A stretch of 64,000 bases of DNA from Actinokineospora inagensis DSM 44258 (lineage in GTDB: Bacteria > Actinomycetota > Actinomycetes > Mycobacteriales > Pseudonocardiaceae). The stretch's first letter is position 1. Every line of letters starts with the position of its first letter. Below are positions 16,214 to 24,958 of this stretch, one piece after another. The stretch is taken from the NCBI RefSeq assembly GCF_000482865.1, contig NZ_AXWW01000032.1, positions 1 to 64,000 of the forward strand, given 5' to 3'. The notes beneath the pieces were generated by a model, which saw only the letters and a program-made list of their open reading frames with translations, was not told the origin of the DNA and did not search any database. The position numbers and the translations under genes are program-made.

Positions 16214-17619
16214 GGTTCCACCTCGAACAAGGCCAGCTCGTCACCGTCCGGCGCGGCAAGGGTCACGATGGCGTCCAGGTCGTCGGCATCGCCAGCGCGG
16301 GGGTCGTCGAGCCAGGCGGCGTCGTTGATGGCTCGGTCGGCGGTGAAGCTCACCAACTCGCCGCAGGACAGGATCGTCTCACGCGGGTCGAGGACACCCT
16401 GCTCACCGCGCAGGTAGGTCGCCCACATGCCGGTCTGGCCGTGGACGGCGAGGTTCCTGTCGAGCCGCTTGATGCCTGCGAGATGCTCGGAGAGGAACAG
16501 CGAGTCGCGGTATCCGTCTCGGGTGTAGTGGTAGGTCGGGGTTAGCGCGCAGTACCACCGGCCCTCCAGTTCCAGGAACTGCCACTGCAGGGCGACGTGC
16601 TTGTAGTAGCCGACCGTCTCGGGATCGTTCTTCTTATACCTTGGATGGAACACCAGCCGCTGTCGACCACTCGCGCCGCGGAGGTGACGGGGCGCGAGAT
16701 CGGGGGTGGCCCGAAAGTAGACGATCTTGCGTCCGCCGTGCCAGGCACAGTCGACGTCCACATCGCACCGAAGAGCAGCGTTGAGCAGTTGAACGAGCCA
16801 GCGTTGCCGAGCCGGGTCGGTGGTCCACTCCGCGGTCTCGACGGCGCCGGTGGGGCCAGTGGTGACGTGGCGCAGGGCGGTTTCCTCTGGTGGCAGCCAG
16901 GTGTGGACGTGTCCGTTGCGCAGGATGAAGTCGTGACGCAGGGCGGCCGGGTCGCTGTCGCGTTGCCGGGCGAGCACCTCGCGCGGGTCTGTGTACCGGG
17001 TCGGAGCGCTGTAGAGCAAGGCGGGGATGGTGACCGGCAGAAGGTTGCTGGTCAGCGCCTCCTCCCGGTACTCCGCGACCGCGACGTGGGCGCGGCCGTG
17101 CGGGTCGGCGAGGGTGAGCAGCCTGTGCGCCGCGTCCTGGTCGAAGCGCTGGGTCGCCTTGTCGAAGTCCACCCGGCCAGACGCGCGGTGGTGGGGATCG
17201 TCGAACCAGCTCTGGATGTGCGTCCACCACGCCTCACCCGTCTGGGGATGCGAGCAGATCAACAGGACCGGGTTGTCGGCACTCATCCAGTAGTCCACAT
17301 CCGCCGGTTTGCACAGAAAGTGAAATCCCCGATCCGTCTCCCCCGGGAATGGTCGATCGCTGGCTTTGCTCTGCACGAGGATGATCCTGTTGGCAACCTC
17401 GCCGGTCGACGGGTCCCGCAACTCGATCTCCCCGTCGATCCCGGCGTCGAGAGTCCCGGAGCGCTCGTGCCAGACGAACCCCATCCGGTTCACCATCAGG
17501 TGAATCAGTGCGACACCACTGTCACCGATGTGCGACCCCACCCCGATCATCTTCCCGCGCACCGCACCATCACGCCCCAGCCTGGAAGCGGACCCTCCGC
17601 CCGCAGTGTGATCGACCAT
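16210..17619 (-). CDS. DUF4365 nuclease-APAZ protein (SPARDA-type effector)
   Basis: 469 residues. ATG 17619 is chosen because GGAGG lies 6 bases upstream. The N-terminus (about 10-170) is a DUF4365 PD-(D/E)XK-like nuclease: GDSGVALIHLMVNRMGF, AGIDGEIEL near 57-65 and ILVQSKA near 78-84, giving the Asp...Q-x-K catalytic set. The remaining 300 residues match the position of an APAZ domain, which binds the short Argonaute. Known SPARDA systems pair exactly these two proteins: target recognition by the pAgo unleashes indiscriminate DNase/RNase activity and kills or stalls the cell. Both genes are coupled and in the usual order. Active-site residues look intact. Confidence 0.85.
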   Translation of the reverse strand: MVDHTAGGGSASRLGRDGAVRGKMIGVGSHIGDSGVALIHLMVNRMGFVWHERSGTLDAGIDGEIELRDPSTGEVANRIILVQSKASDRPFPGETDRGFHFLCKPADVDYWMSADNPVLLICSHPQTGEAWWTHIQSWFDDPHHRASGRVDFDKATQRFDQDAAHRLLTLADPHGRAHVAVAEYREEALTSNLLPVTIPALLYSAPTRYTDPREVLARQRDSDPAALRHDFILRNGHVHTWLPPEETALRHVTTGPTGAVETAEWTTDPARQRWLVQLLNAALRCDVDVDCAWHGGRKIVYFRATPDLAPRHLRGASGRQRLVFHPRYKKNDPETVGYYKHVALQWQFLELEGRWYCALTPTYHYTRDGYRDSLFLSEHLAGIKRLDRNLAVHGQTGMWATYLRGEQGVLDPRETILSCGELVSFTADRAINDAAWLDDPRAGDADDLDAIVTLAAPDGDELALFEVEP

Positions 17620-17907
17620 CGGCAACCTCCTTCACGATGACCTCGCACGCTACGCCCGAGGGAAGACAATGTGCGATGCGTGACCGCGCTGTGCCCTACC
17701 GGCTTCGCGCCCGTCCAGCGATTCCTGCAGCACGGTGGCATAACAGGACCGCGCGACTACGCGGACCGGACACGCGACCTCAAGGCCCAAGAGTGTGGTC
17801 TGCGACCTGCGACTCGACCGAGGGGGACTCATCCAACCGGGGGTGGACCGCCCACAAGCAGCCGCGAGTACTCTATGTGTCTGATTGACTACTATTCGGA
17901 GGTGGTT

Positions 17908-18792
17908 GTGGGGAAAGGCGCGCGGACCAAGAAGCGAGACTCTCGGCCATCCCACAGGTGGGTGGTGCCTGTGAATGGCCTGGAGATCGGCGCGGCTTCC
18001 GGGATGCTCACGTTGCGGGCTGGCTCGCAGAAGCCAGGAGTGCTGCCAGCTCGCGTGGTGGTGCCAGCGAACCTGGGCGAGGAGCTTCTGCGTGGAATGG
18101 AGGTGTCCGTCCGCGATGCTGAGGAGGACTACTGGAAGATCATTGGCCCGCTCGTGGGGTCGGCGCCCGCGCCGTCCGATGAGGACGCACTCGCCGAGCA
18201 CATCCACGAGTGGCTACTGGATCAGGACTGGCCGCAGGCATTGCGAATGGTGCCGTATGATCAGCCGCCATTCTTGATCACCCACGCCGGGCATGTCGGG
18301 TTGGTGATCGATCCGCCGTACACCCCTCGTCCAGTGTTGCTGATCTTCGACCCACTCCAACTACAGCGCACCCGGACCAAGTTCGTGAACGCGATCACGC
18401 ACGCCTATCAGACCCCACCGAGCGCACCGTGGTCGATGATCGAGAGTGTCACCGAGGTGCTGCGCTCGCTGAACTGCCAGCCGTGGCCCCTGAAGGCTCC
18501 CCCGCTCTCACCTGGCCACGCAGAGACCGAAATGAGGCAACGACGCGCAGAGTTCCTCGCCCGCGAACCATTCATCCGGCCCGAAGACAACGATCTCACA
18601 CCCGACGCTGGTGCCCAAGGTGATCCGGCGGAATCGGTGACCGGGTGCGAGAGGTGTGCATTCAGCGTGGCTATCGGCGGCATCCTCTGCCTGTGCGGAC
18701 ACGACTGGGCCTGCCACGATGGTTCACCAAGCCTTGGCGAACCATGCACCCACTGCCAGTGCCAGGACATGCGTGCTCCCAGCGACCCCTAA
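17908..18792 (+). CDS. Unknown protein with C-terminal zinc-binding cysteine cluster
   Basis: 294 residues from GTG 17908, which has GGAGG 5 bases upstream. The N-terminal start is basic (VGKGARTKKRDSR). The middle is a soluble alpha/beta-looking region (AEHIHEWLLDQDWPQALRMV, PRPVLLIFDPLQLQRTRTKF). The last 45 residues have CERC, CLCGHDWACH and CTHCQCQDM, a short zinc ribbon of the CxCGHx...H...CxxCxC kind common in actinobacterial proteins. It is divergent from the short-Argonaute operon with about 290 bases between; no functional link is demonstrated. I do not recognise the main domain. Confidence 0.6.
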   Translation: MGKGARTKKRDSRPSHRWVVPVNGLEIGAASGMLTLRAGSQKPGVLPARVVVPANLGEELLRGMEVSVRDAEEDYWKIIGPLVGSAPAPSDEDALAEHIHEWLLDQDWPQALRMVPYDQPPFLITHAGHVGLVIDPPYTPRPVLLIFDPLQLQRTRTKFVNAITHAYQTPPSAPWSMIESVTEVLRSLNCQPWPLKAPPLSPGHAETEMRQRRAEFLAREPFIRPEDNDLTPDAGAQGDPAESVTGCERCAFSVAIGGILCLCGHDWACHDGSPSLGEPCTHCQCQDMRAPSDP

Positions 18793-18901
18793 GTCGCGCA
18801 AGCGAACGCGAGCGAAGTGGCCGTGGCCCAGTACATGCCGACAACGACGTCTTAGGATGCCCGGCGGCACTCGTGGGCACCTTTCTGGCGCATCGGAGCA
18901 C

Positions 18902-19096
18902 TCAGTAGCTCGTATGGGAGCATGTACTTAGATCTTCGGCGACGTTGGCAAGGGCTCTCTTCGCCCCACAGGTGGGTGCCCGCCGAGCAGCGAGAAGGGC
19001 GGCGCGTTCGGTGTCGGCCCAGTCCAAGGCGGCCTTCGCGTCATCGAACACGCCTATGTTGAGGTCGGTGCAGGCAGGTTTGAACCGCACGACCAC
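18902..19096 (-). other. Possible gene remnant in a 590-base gap
   Basis: Between 18793 and 19385 there is no convincing complete gene. A 64-codon minus-strand frame contains FDDAKAALDWADTERAALLA, which resembles the post-NB-ARC linker of AfsR-like proteins and could be a decayed fragment. The rest of the gap shows no clear feature. Confidence 0.25.
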
Positions 19097-19385
19097 CTTC
19101 TCTTGTCATCTCCCAGTTGCCTCATCGGCAGCTCGACTGGGCAGCGTCGATGCCGCCTGGGCCCAGAACCAGCGCCTCGCCGCGGCGGTCAAGCAGGCAG
19201 CGGCGACGATCTACGAGCCCCTTACAGACTAGGAACCGGCACTGCGGGTCCTGGGTATGGTCTGCGTCGTCGGGCCGGGGTGGCAGAGTGGTCGCGCTGC
19301 GCACCTCGCTCGTCGAGCTGTGTAACAAATAGGTGGTCCATCACGGTTAACGGCGAGACAGGCGGAGGATTCCCAGCAAGGCTGC

Positions 19386-20609
19386 GTGGGGAGGTTCGGA
19401 TTGGGCGAGCAGATCGATCTATTCGAGGCGTCGGCGTCGGCGGTCGGCTACCTCTACCAACTCCGCAAGGCTCTGTATTTCTGTGTCGAGCAGACCGGCG
19501 CCGGACCCGACTGGTCGGTGGCCATCGAAGCGGGCGACGACATCGAGGTCCACGATGACGCTGGCTCGGTCCTCTACCAGCTCAAGCACCGAACTCCGGG
19601 AACCCGGATGACCGACAAGGCCACCGACTTGTGGAAGAGCCTGCGGATCTGGGCCACCGACTGGATCGAACCCGCGGACGACCAAGACCGTCCCACTTTC
19701 TTCCTGCTCACGACCGCCGAGGCAGCCGAAGGCGGTGCCGCCTACCACCTCCGGCCTCCTGGCCCTGGCAGCCCCCGGGACGAGGTCAGGGCTCTGGAGT
19801 TGCTCGACCAAGCCCGCCACGACTCAAGGAACAAGGCCAACGAGGCCGCCTACAAGGCATGGGACGCGCTGTCGGCCGACCAGCGCCGATCTCTGATTGC
19901 CCGGGTCCACGTGCTCGATGCGGCGCCCGACATCGACGAGACGACCATGCGCCTTCTGCGCCTGCTTGGCCTCGCCGTGGGCCCCCAACACGCGAAGGTC
20001 TTCCTGGAGCGCTTGGACGGGTGGTTCTTCCGGAGGGTTGTCACCCAGCTGCGCAATCGGGCGTCCGGGCCGGTGACCGGTCTGGAGTTCGACCAGGTGT
20101 TCAGCGACCGCCGCGACGGTTTCGGCCCGGACAATCTACCCATCGATGACGACGTGGCCGAGATGGATGGCGCGGACGTCGATCACGGGGACCAGGTCTT
20201 CGTCCGGCAGCTACACCTCGCTGGCATCGGCGACAACCGGGTCCGTCGGGCGGTCAGCGACTACCTGCGGGCGTTCACCCAGCGGTCGCGCTGGGCGAAT
20301 GACAACCTGCTTCGGCCGGGCGAGCTGGGTAAGTACGAGCGGCTCCTCGTCGAGGAGTGGTCGATCCGCTTCGATGCGATGCGCGAGGAGTTGGGCGATG
20401 AGACCGCCGAGGAGATCAGAGTTCGTGAAGCTCGCGCCATCTACAAGTGGGTCGAGCAGGAAGCCCGGTTCTCGATCCGGCAGGAGTGTCATGCGCCGTT
20501 CGTGACGATGGGCTCCTACCACATCCTCGCCGACGCGCAGCGGGTCGGCTGGCACCCTGACTTCCAGGTGCGCCTCATGGCGCTGCTCGAGCCGGTGTCG
20601 GGTAGATGA
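19386..20609 (+). CDS. ABC-3C system C-terminal component with Cap4-like nuclease domain
   Basis: 407 residues from GTG 19386; TTG 19401, with GGGGAGG 6-7 bases upstream, is an equally good start. Residues about 12-90 form a restriction-endonuclease-like domain: SAVGYLYQLRKALYFCVEQ, then an Asp in AGDDIEVHDDAG and YQLKHR (Q-x-K) near 63-68, as in DUF4297/Cap4 dsDNA nucleases. The rest is helical and carries the conserved ABC-3C C-terminal region (QECHAPFVTMGSYHILAD near the end). It is first of three genes joined by ATGA overlaps. ABC-3C systems are predicted conflict systems in which an SMC/Rad50-like ATPase controls such an effector. Confidence 0.78.
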   Translation: MGRFGLGEQIDLFEASASAVGYLYQLRKALYFCVEQTGAGPDWSVAIEAGDDIEVHDDAGSVLYQLKHRTPGTRMTDKATDLWKSLRIWATDWIEPADDQDRPTFFLLTTAEAAEGGAAYHLRPPGPGSPRDEVRALELLDQARHDSRNKANEAAYKAWDALSADQRRSLIARVHVLDAAPDIDETTMRLLRLLGLAVGPQHAKVFLERLDGWFFRRVVTQLRNRASGPVTGLEFDQVFSDRRDGFGPDNLPIDDDVAEMDGADVDHGDQVFVRQLHLAGIGDNRVRRAVSDYLRAFTQRSRWANDNLLRPGELGKYERLLVEEWSIRFDAMREELGDETAEEIRVREARAIYKWVEQEARFSIRQECHAPFVTMGSYHILADAQRVGWHPDFQVRLMALLEPVSGR

Positions 20610-21091
20610 GCAGTCCCGTCGACTTCAGTCGGGAGGAGCGGGCGCTGTACAACCCGGCCTTTCTCGCCCTCGTCTGCGCCCGCGTCGTCCAAGGGCACGC
20701 GCAGAAGCATCAGCCCGGGTGTCCACTGCCCCTCGTGCTCACAGCATCCATCATGGCGTTGCAGCCCGCGGTTCGCGCTCTGCTGCCTCGTTCCAACGCC
20801 AGCATGACCGAATGGGCAGAGAGCAACGGGGCGGTCAGGGTCTACATGTCTACCAACACCCCCGGGCTCCTCACCGTCGTACGGCCGGGCCTGCTGTTCG
20901 CGTTGCAGAACCGGGTCCTCTTCTTGGAGGCGGCAGCGCTTACCCTGCGCGACAAGGCGATCCCGAAGGGAATCCGGAATCGGTCGGCCGAAGCCACCGC
21001 GGTCCAGAAGGCCGCCCACATGCTCGGCCGGTGGTTGCCCACCGGCGGCTCCACGGCCACCGTCCTCACCTTGCTTGGAGTACGACCATGA
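20606..21091 (+). CDS. ABC-3C system middle component
   Basis: 161 residues; its ATG overlaps the previous stop (ATGA at 20606-20609) and its stop overlaps the ATPase start (ATGA at 21088-21091). It begins with the ERALYNPAFLALVCARVVQG helix typical of middle components and continues with PLVLTASIMALQPAVRALL, a short beta-rich part (GLLFALQNRVLF) and a C-terminal helix ending near HMLGRWLPTGG. Middle components have no known catalytic site and link the ATPase to the effector. Identification rests on this pattern and on the flanking genes. Confidence 0.75.
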   Translation: MSSPVDFSREERALYNPAFLALVCARVVQGHAQKHQPGCPLPLVLTASIMALQPAVRALLPRSNASMTEWAESNGAVRVYMSTNTPGLLTVVRPGLLFALQNRVLFLEAAALTLRDKAIPKGIRNRSAEATAVQKAAHMLGRWLPTGGSTATVLTLLGVRP

Positions 21092-23043
21092 CCTGGCAGC
21101 TGAAGTGCCTGACCCTCTACGGCAAGCAGCCTGACCAGGTCCGCACGCTCGAGTTCGAGCTCGGCAGGCTCAACATAGTCACCGGCGACTCCCTGACCGG
21201 CAAGACCTCCATCTGGGACATCACCGACTACTGCATGGCCAGCGGCGACAACCGCTACCCCATCAGGGCGGGCAAGCTGCGTCAGTACGTCAGCGTGTTC
21301 GCCGTGCAGATCGTCCTCGGACAGCATCAGCTGTTCGTGGCCCGTCCAGCAGCCAGCGGCACCACACCTTCTCCCCAGATGTGTCTGGTGTTCCAGCAGC
21401 CCGGTGACGCCCCGCTCGCCCGCGACCAGCTGCAGTTCACCTTCACTATCGACGCCGCCCGCAAACAGCTGGCCGAGTTCACCGGCATCGACCAGTCGAT
21501 CCGCCTGCCGACCACCCGGGGCAACACCATGTCCCCGTCCATCCGCCACGCCCTGTACTTCTGCGTCCAAGCCCAGAACGTGGTCGCGAACCCGGACCAC
21601 CTGTTCCACTCGCAGGGAGAGGACCACGGCCCCAGGACGATCCGCGACATCTTCCCCTACTTCATCGGAGCCGTGGACCCTGGACAAGCCGCGCGGCGCG
21701 CGCAGCTGCAACGGATGAAGATCGACCTACGCGACCACGAACGGGCACTCGCGCAACAGGAGTCCGCCGCACCGGCCTCCGGGCAGGCCCGCGCCCTGGT
21801 CAGGGAAGCGATCGAGAACTCCCTGCTCGACACCCGCGATACCAACACCCTCACCCTCGACGATGCGCTTGAGTCGCTCAGAACAGCCGCCGCCGCGCCC
21901 CTACCCGGCCTGCCGCAAACGCCCGCTGATGACGACGACCCACTGGCGTCCCTGGCCCGGGACAGGGATCGGCTGCGCATCACCTTTCAGCAGGCGCGCA
22001 CCCGGCTGACCGACCTGAAAACCGCCCTCGGCGAACGCACCGACTTCATGACGCACGCACTCGACCACCGCGAACGCCTGACGTCGCTGTCCCTGCTCAA
22101 GGTCGGCGCCGACACCTCGCAGGACCAGTGCCCGGTCTGCAACAGCGTCGTGACCGACCCGAACGACGTCGTGACCTCGTTGCGAACCGACTTGGAGGAA
22201 CTCAACGCCACTGTCGTCCACGTCAGCGACGACACTCCACAGATCCAGGCATTGATCGACGAGCAGGAAGAGTTGCTGCGCGAACACCGTCGTGCCCTGA
22301 GCGCCAACCAGGACGAGCGACAAGCCCTCGAAGCCGGTATACGCGAGGCCGCGCGATACCGCGACACAACGCTTCGCGCTGCGGCCGTCCGCGGACGCAT
22401 CAGCCTGTTCCTGGAGAACTCCGAACGCTATACCGTCGCCCCGCGCATCACCGATCGTCGCGAGGAGATGCGCACGGACATCGCGAGCCTGGAAGAGGTC
22501 CTCGGCGACGATGTGCAGGCCGACCGGGTCAACAGCAGCCTGTCCCTGATCAACCAGAAGATCACCGCCAAGGCCCGCGCACTCGCCCTCGAACACTCCG
22601 ACGCCCCCATCCGCCTGGACCTGCGTCGCCTCACCGTCGTGGCCGACACCCCCGACGGCCCGGTCCCCCTCAAGGAAATCGGCGGCGGACAGAACTGGCT
22701 GGGCTACCACCTAGCCGTGTTCCTGAGCCTGCACGAATGGTTCATCGACCACGACCAGCCCGTGCCCCAACTCCTCGTCTTCGACCAACCCTCCCAGGTC
22801 TACTTCCCCGCCGACTACAAAGGAGCCACCCTGCAGCCCTTCGAGGAAGCCGACAGGACCGCCCTCCTGCACGTCTACGAAGCCATCGCCGACACCATCA
22901 CCGCCGCAGATGGAAAGCTGCAAGTCATCGCCATGGAACACGCGGACCTCGAGCAGCCGGTCTTCAGCACAGCAGTGATCCAACGCTGGCGAGACGGCCA
23001 AGGGGCAATGGTCCCAGCAGACTGGATCGACCTCGGGTCATGA
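21088..23043 (+). CDS. ABC-3C system ATPase (DUF3732, SMC/Rad50-like)
   Basis: 651 residues from ATG 21088. Walker A GDSLTGKTS lies near residues 32-40, in the typical IVTGDSLTGKTSIWDITDYC context of DUF3732 proteins. A long helical, coiled-coil-like middle holds a CPVCNSVV zinc-hook-like motif (first half of a CxxC hook) near 348. The C-terminus has GGGQNWLGYHLAVFLSLHEW (signature region) and Walker B LLVFDQPSQVYFP near 560. It probably senses DNA structure or phage intermediates and gates the nuclease component. All three genes are intact and coupled, so the system looks functional. Confidence 0.82.
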   Translation: MTWQLKCLTLYGKQPDQVRTLEFELGRLNIVTGDSLTGKTSIWDITDYCMASGDNRYPIRAGKLRQYVSVFAVQIVLGQHQLFVARPAASGTTPSPQMCLVFQQPGDAPLARDQLQFTFTIDAARKQLAEFTGIDQSIRLPTTRGNTMSPSIRHALYFCVQAQNVVANPDHLFHSQGEDHGPRTIRDIFPYFIGAVDPGQAARRAQLQRMKIDLRDHERALAQQESAAPASGQARALVREAIENSLLDTRDTNTLTLDDALESLRTAAAAPLPGLPQTPADDDDPLASLARDRDRLRITFQQARTRLTDLKTALGERTDFMTHALDHRERLTSLSLLKVGADTSQDQCPVCNSVVTDPNDVVTSLRTDLEELNATVVHVSDDTPQIQALIDEQEELLREHRRALSANQDERQALEAGIREAARYRDTTLRAAAVRGRISLFLENSERYTVAPRITDRREEMRTDIASLEEVLGDDVQADRVNSSLSLINQKITAKARALALEHSDAPIRLDLRRLTVVADTPDGPVPLKEIGGGQNWLGYHLAVFLSLHEWFIDHDQPVPQLLVFDQPSQVYFPADYKGATLQPFEEADRTALLHVYEAIADTITAADGKLQVIAMEHADLEQPVFSTAVIQRWRDGQGAMVPADWIDLGS

Positions 23044-23311
23044 CATACGTCGCACAACCACTGCTGTAGAGCCAGTTGGGCCTTTCGTCATTTGATTTGC
23101 GCGGGCACTTCCCCTACGCATCTCGCCGCTGTGGCTGCCCCTCGCGTCGACTGTCGCACTGCGCCTCCCCACCTGCTCCCGACCGTGTCAGCACGCTCGA
23201 CCGACCGCGAGTCCATCAGCTCCGCACTCGACAACGCGAGCTGAGCGGGCCAAGGATGTCGGTACCTCCAGGTAACGTGCCGGGCAAATCTTCACGCACC
23301 AGGAGGCACCA

Positions 23312-23941
23312 GTGAGCTTGTTGACATTCAGGCATATGGACGAAGCCGCCCTGATTCTCACAGACACGCTCGCCACGACTACCGAGGGTAAGCCCCTCAT
23401 GTTCCAGTCCAAGGCATGGGCTGTACCGCATATGAATATGGCGCTGGCTGTGACCGGCCTTGCCAACCTTGGTGCGAGTTGGAATGAGTTCCTATGCTCA
23501 TTCCTTGTCGCTCGCGACATCGATATGGTCGACCAGTTCGCACCCGCACAACTGAGAAAGATCTGGGATGAGTTCCAAGCCGATGAAGATCTCCCGACCT
23601 GCACCGTATATCACTTCGGTTTCCGCGAGACTTCGAACAACGTAGTTCGCTACACTTACCGTTCGACCAGCAATTTCGAGTCCGAACTCTGCGAACAACC
23701 AGGCTTCGGCATCAAACCGCAGCCAGTAGGCGACTTCGACGATTGGGTAGATCTTGCGAAACGCGTCCGCGCAGAACAGGATGCCCGACCCGCCAATGAA
23801 CGAGTATACATCGGTGGCGAACTCTTCTTGCTGGTAGTTCAGAACTGGAAGACCCAAAATATTCGCCTGCACCGGTTTGACGATTACGAAAATCACTGGC
23901 TGGACATGAACGAACTACTTAGTCGGCAACCTCGCGACTAG
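23312..23941 (+). CDS. Unknown protein of atypical base composition
   Basis: 209 residues from GTG 23312, with GGAGG upstream. Codon use is visibly lower in GC than in the neighbours (ATA, AGA-like and TTA-rich codons relative to the surrounding genes), suggesting recent transfer. The N-terminus (ALILTDTLATTTEGKPLMFQ, then LAVTGLANLGASWNEF) is compatible with an Ntn-hydrolase/proteasome-like strand arrangement, and YTYRSTSNFESEL is a memorable central motif, but this is tentative. It stands alone after the ABC-3C operon. No partner identified. Confidence 0.6.
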   Translation: MSLLTFRHMDEAALILTDTLATTTEGKPLMFQSKAWAVPHMNMALAVTGLANLGASWNEFLCSFLVARDIDMVDQFAPAQLRKIWDEFQADEDLPTCTVYHFGFRETSNNVVRYTYRSTSNFESELCEQPGFGIKPQPVGDFDDWVDLAKRVRAEQDARPANERVYIGGELFLLVVQNWKTQNIRLHRFDDYENHWLDMNELLSRQPRD

Positions 23942-24094
23942 CAACCCGTTGCGCATCTACGCTGAGGCGAGCGTGTCTACCGGCGGTTCCATAACCATCG
24001 GAACCCTTACTTTCTTGGCTGGCAGTTGCCCTGATGCTTGAAGAGCGTGTGGTGTACGATCTGGGCGCAGTCGATCACCTCTGGAGACCGTCCG

Positions 24095-24580
24095 ATGGTC
24101 AAGCGTCTGTTCGTCGGCCTCGCTGCTGCGACGGTCACGGCCTGCACGTCTATGCCCGCACCGCAGGCCCATCCCGTCCCTGCCACGACCGAGCGACAAT
24201 GCGGCACTGTGTCCTCCATCGGCGCGGACGGAGCTAAGCTCGCCGAAGGTTGGGTGGTCGTGGGGCAGGTGCACCAGTCGGCCTGCGCCGGTGACTATGA
24301 CGGCCTCGCGACCCATATGTCCGACTTCCATGGCGGAATCAGCGTTGATGAGGTGGTCACGTAGTGGCGTGGGACCGAGTCGCGCACCCACTACCTGCGC
24401 AAGTTGGCTGAAACGCTGGAAGTCGCTCCGCATGTCACCCAGGGTGGTCTGGTCTTCTGCTCGCCTGCGGGTCCCGTGGCGGTCTTCGCGCGCGGTACGC
24501 ACGACGTGCCCTCGTCGTTGTCGGATTTCGTGCTGACCCCGGGCGACGCCATCGTCCCGGTCCCGGAGTGTGACCGGTGA
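24095..24580 (+). pseudogene. Lipoprotein gene with an in-frame TAG stop
   Basis: ATG 24095 opens a lipoprotein: MVKRLFVGLAAATVTACTSM has a short signal and a lipobox with Cys at about residue 16. The frame reaches TAG at 24362-24364, but the same frame continues in full coding style for 71 more codons (WRGTESRTHYLRKLAETL, GGLVFCSPAGPVAVFARGTH) to TGA 24578-24580. That final stop overlaps the next gene's GTG as GTGA, showing that the long form is the ancestral gene. One C-to-T change in a Gln codon would explain the stop. Either the gene is inactivated or the amber codon is read through. Function unknown. Confidence 0.65.
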
Positions 24581-24924
24581 ACGCCCGATCAAAGAAGCGG
24601 GCAGCGCCCGGGCAACGGCGACCGAAGGCCACCGAGGGCACCGAACCCGCTGGGACAACCAAGGACACCACTCAGACCAAGAGCGCCGGACATGCCGACG
24701 GGACCGGTTCCGCCGAACCGCCGGTGCCAGCACCGCCATCGCGGTCGTGGTGGAAGCGCACGGCCACCAAGCTCACCGCCGTGGTCGGGTCGCTGGCGTT
24801 GGCGGTCGTGACCGGCGTAGTGACCGCAGTCGCCACCAAGGCGGGCGACGAGGTCAGCCAACCGCTGCTGCGGGAGGGCTTGGGCGACCCGGTCGCAGCT
24901 CTGGGATCCGACTGGTCACCGTGA
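24577..24924 (+). CDS. Single-pass membrane protein, unknown
   Basis: 115 residues from GTG 24577 (overlaps the stop of the preceding lipoprotein gene as GTGA). The N-terminal half is polar and rich in K, T, G and P and so probably disordered and cytoplasmic. One hydrophobic segment (LTAVVGSLALAVVTGVVTAV, about residues 66-85) would span the membrane, leaving a short external tail ending in SDWSP. Related actinobacterial proteins usually continue with an extracellular domain, so this one may be truncated. Function unknown. Confidence 0.55.
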   Translation: MNARSKKRAAPGQRRPKATEGTEPAGTTKDTTQTKSAGHADGTGSAEPPVPAPPSRSWWKRTATKLTAVVGSLALAVVTGVVTAVATKAGDEVSQPLLREGLGDPVAALGSDWSP

Positions 24925-24958
24925 GCTGGGCACTGCCCTCAAAGGTCACGGCTCGCTG

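Noticed and set aside
19270-19310. A tRNA-like stretch (GGGGTGGCAGAGTGGT) before the ABC-3C operon
   Set aside because: It looks like the 5' part of a tRNA-Ser/Leu, but no complementary acceptor stem, T-arm or anticodon loop follows.
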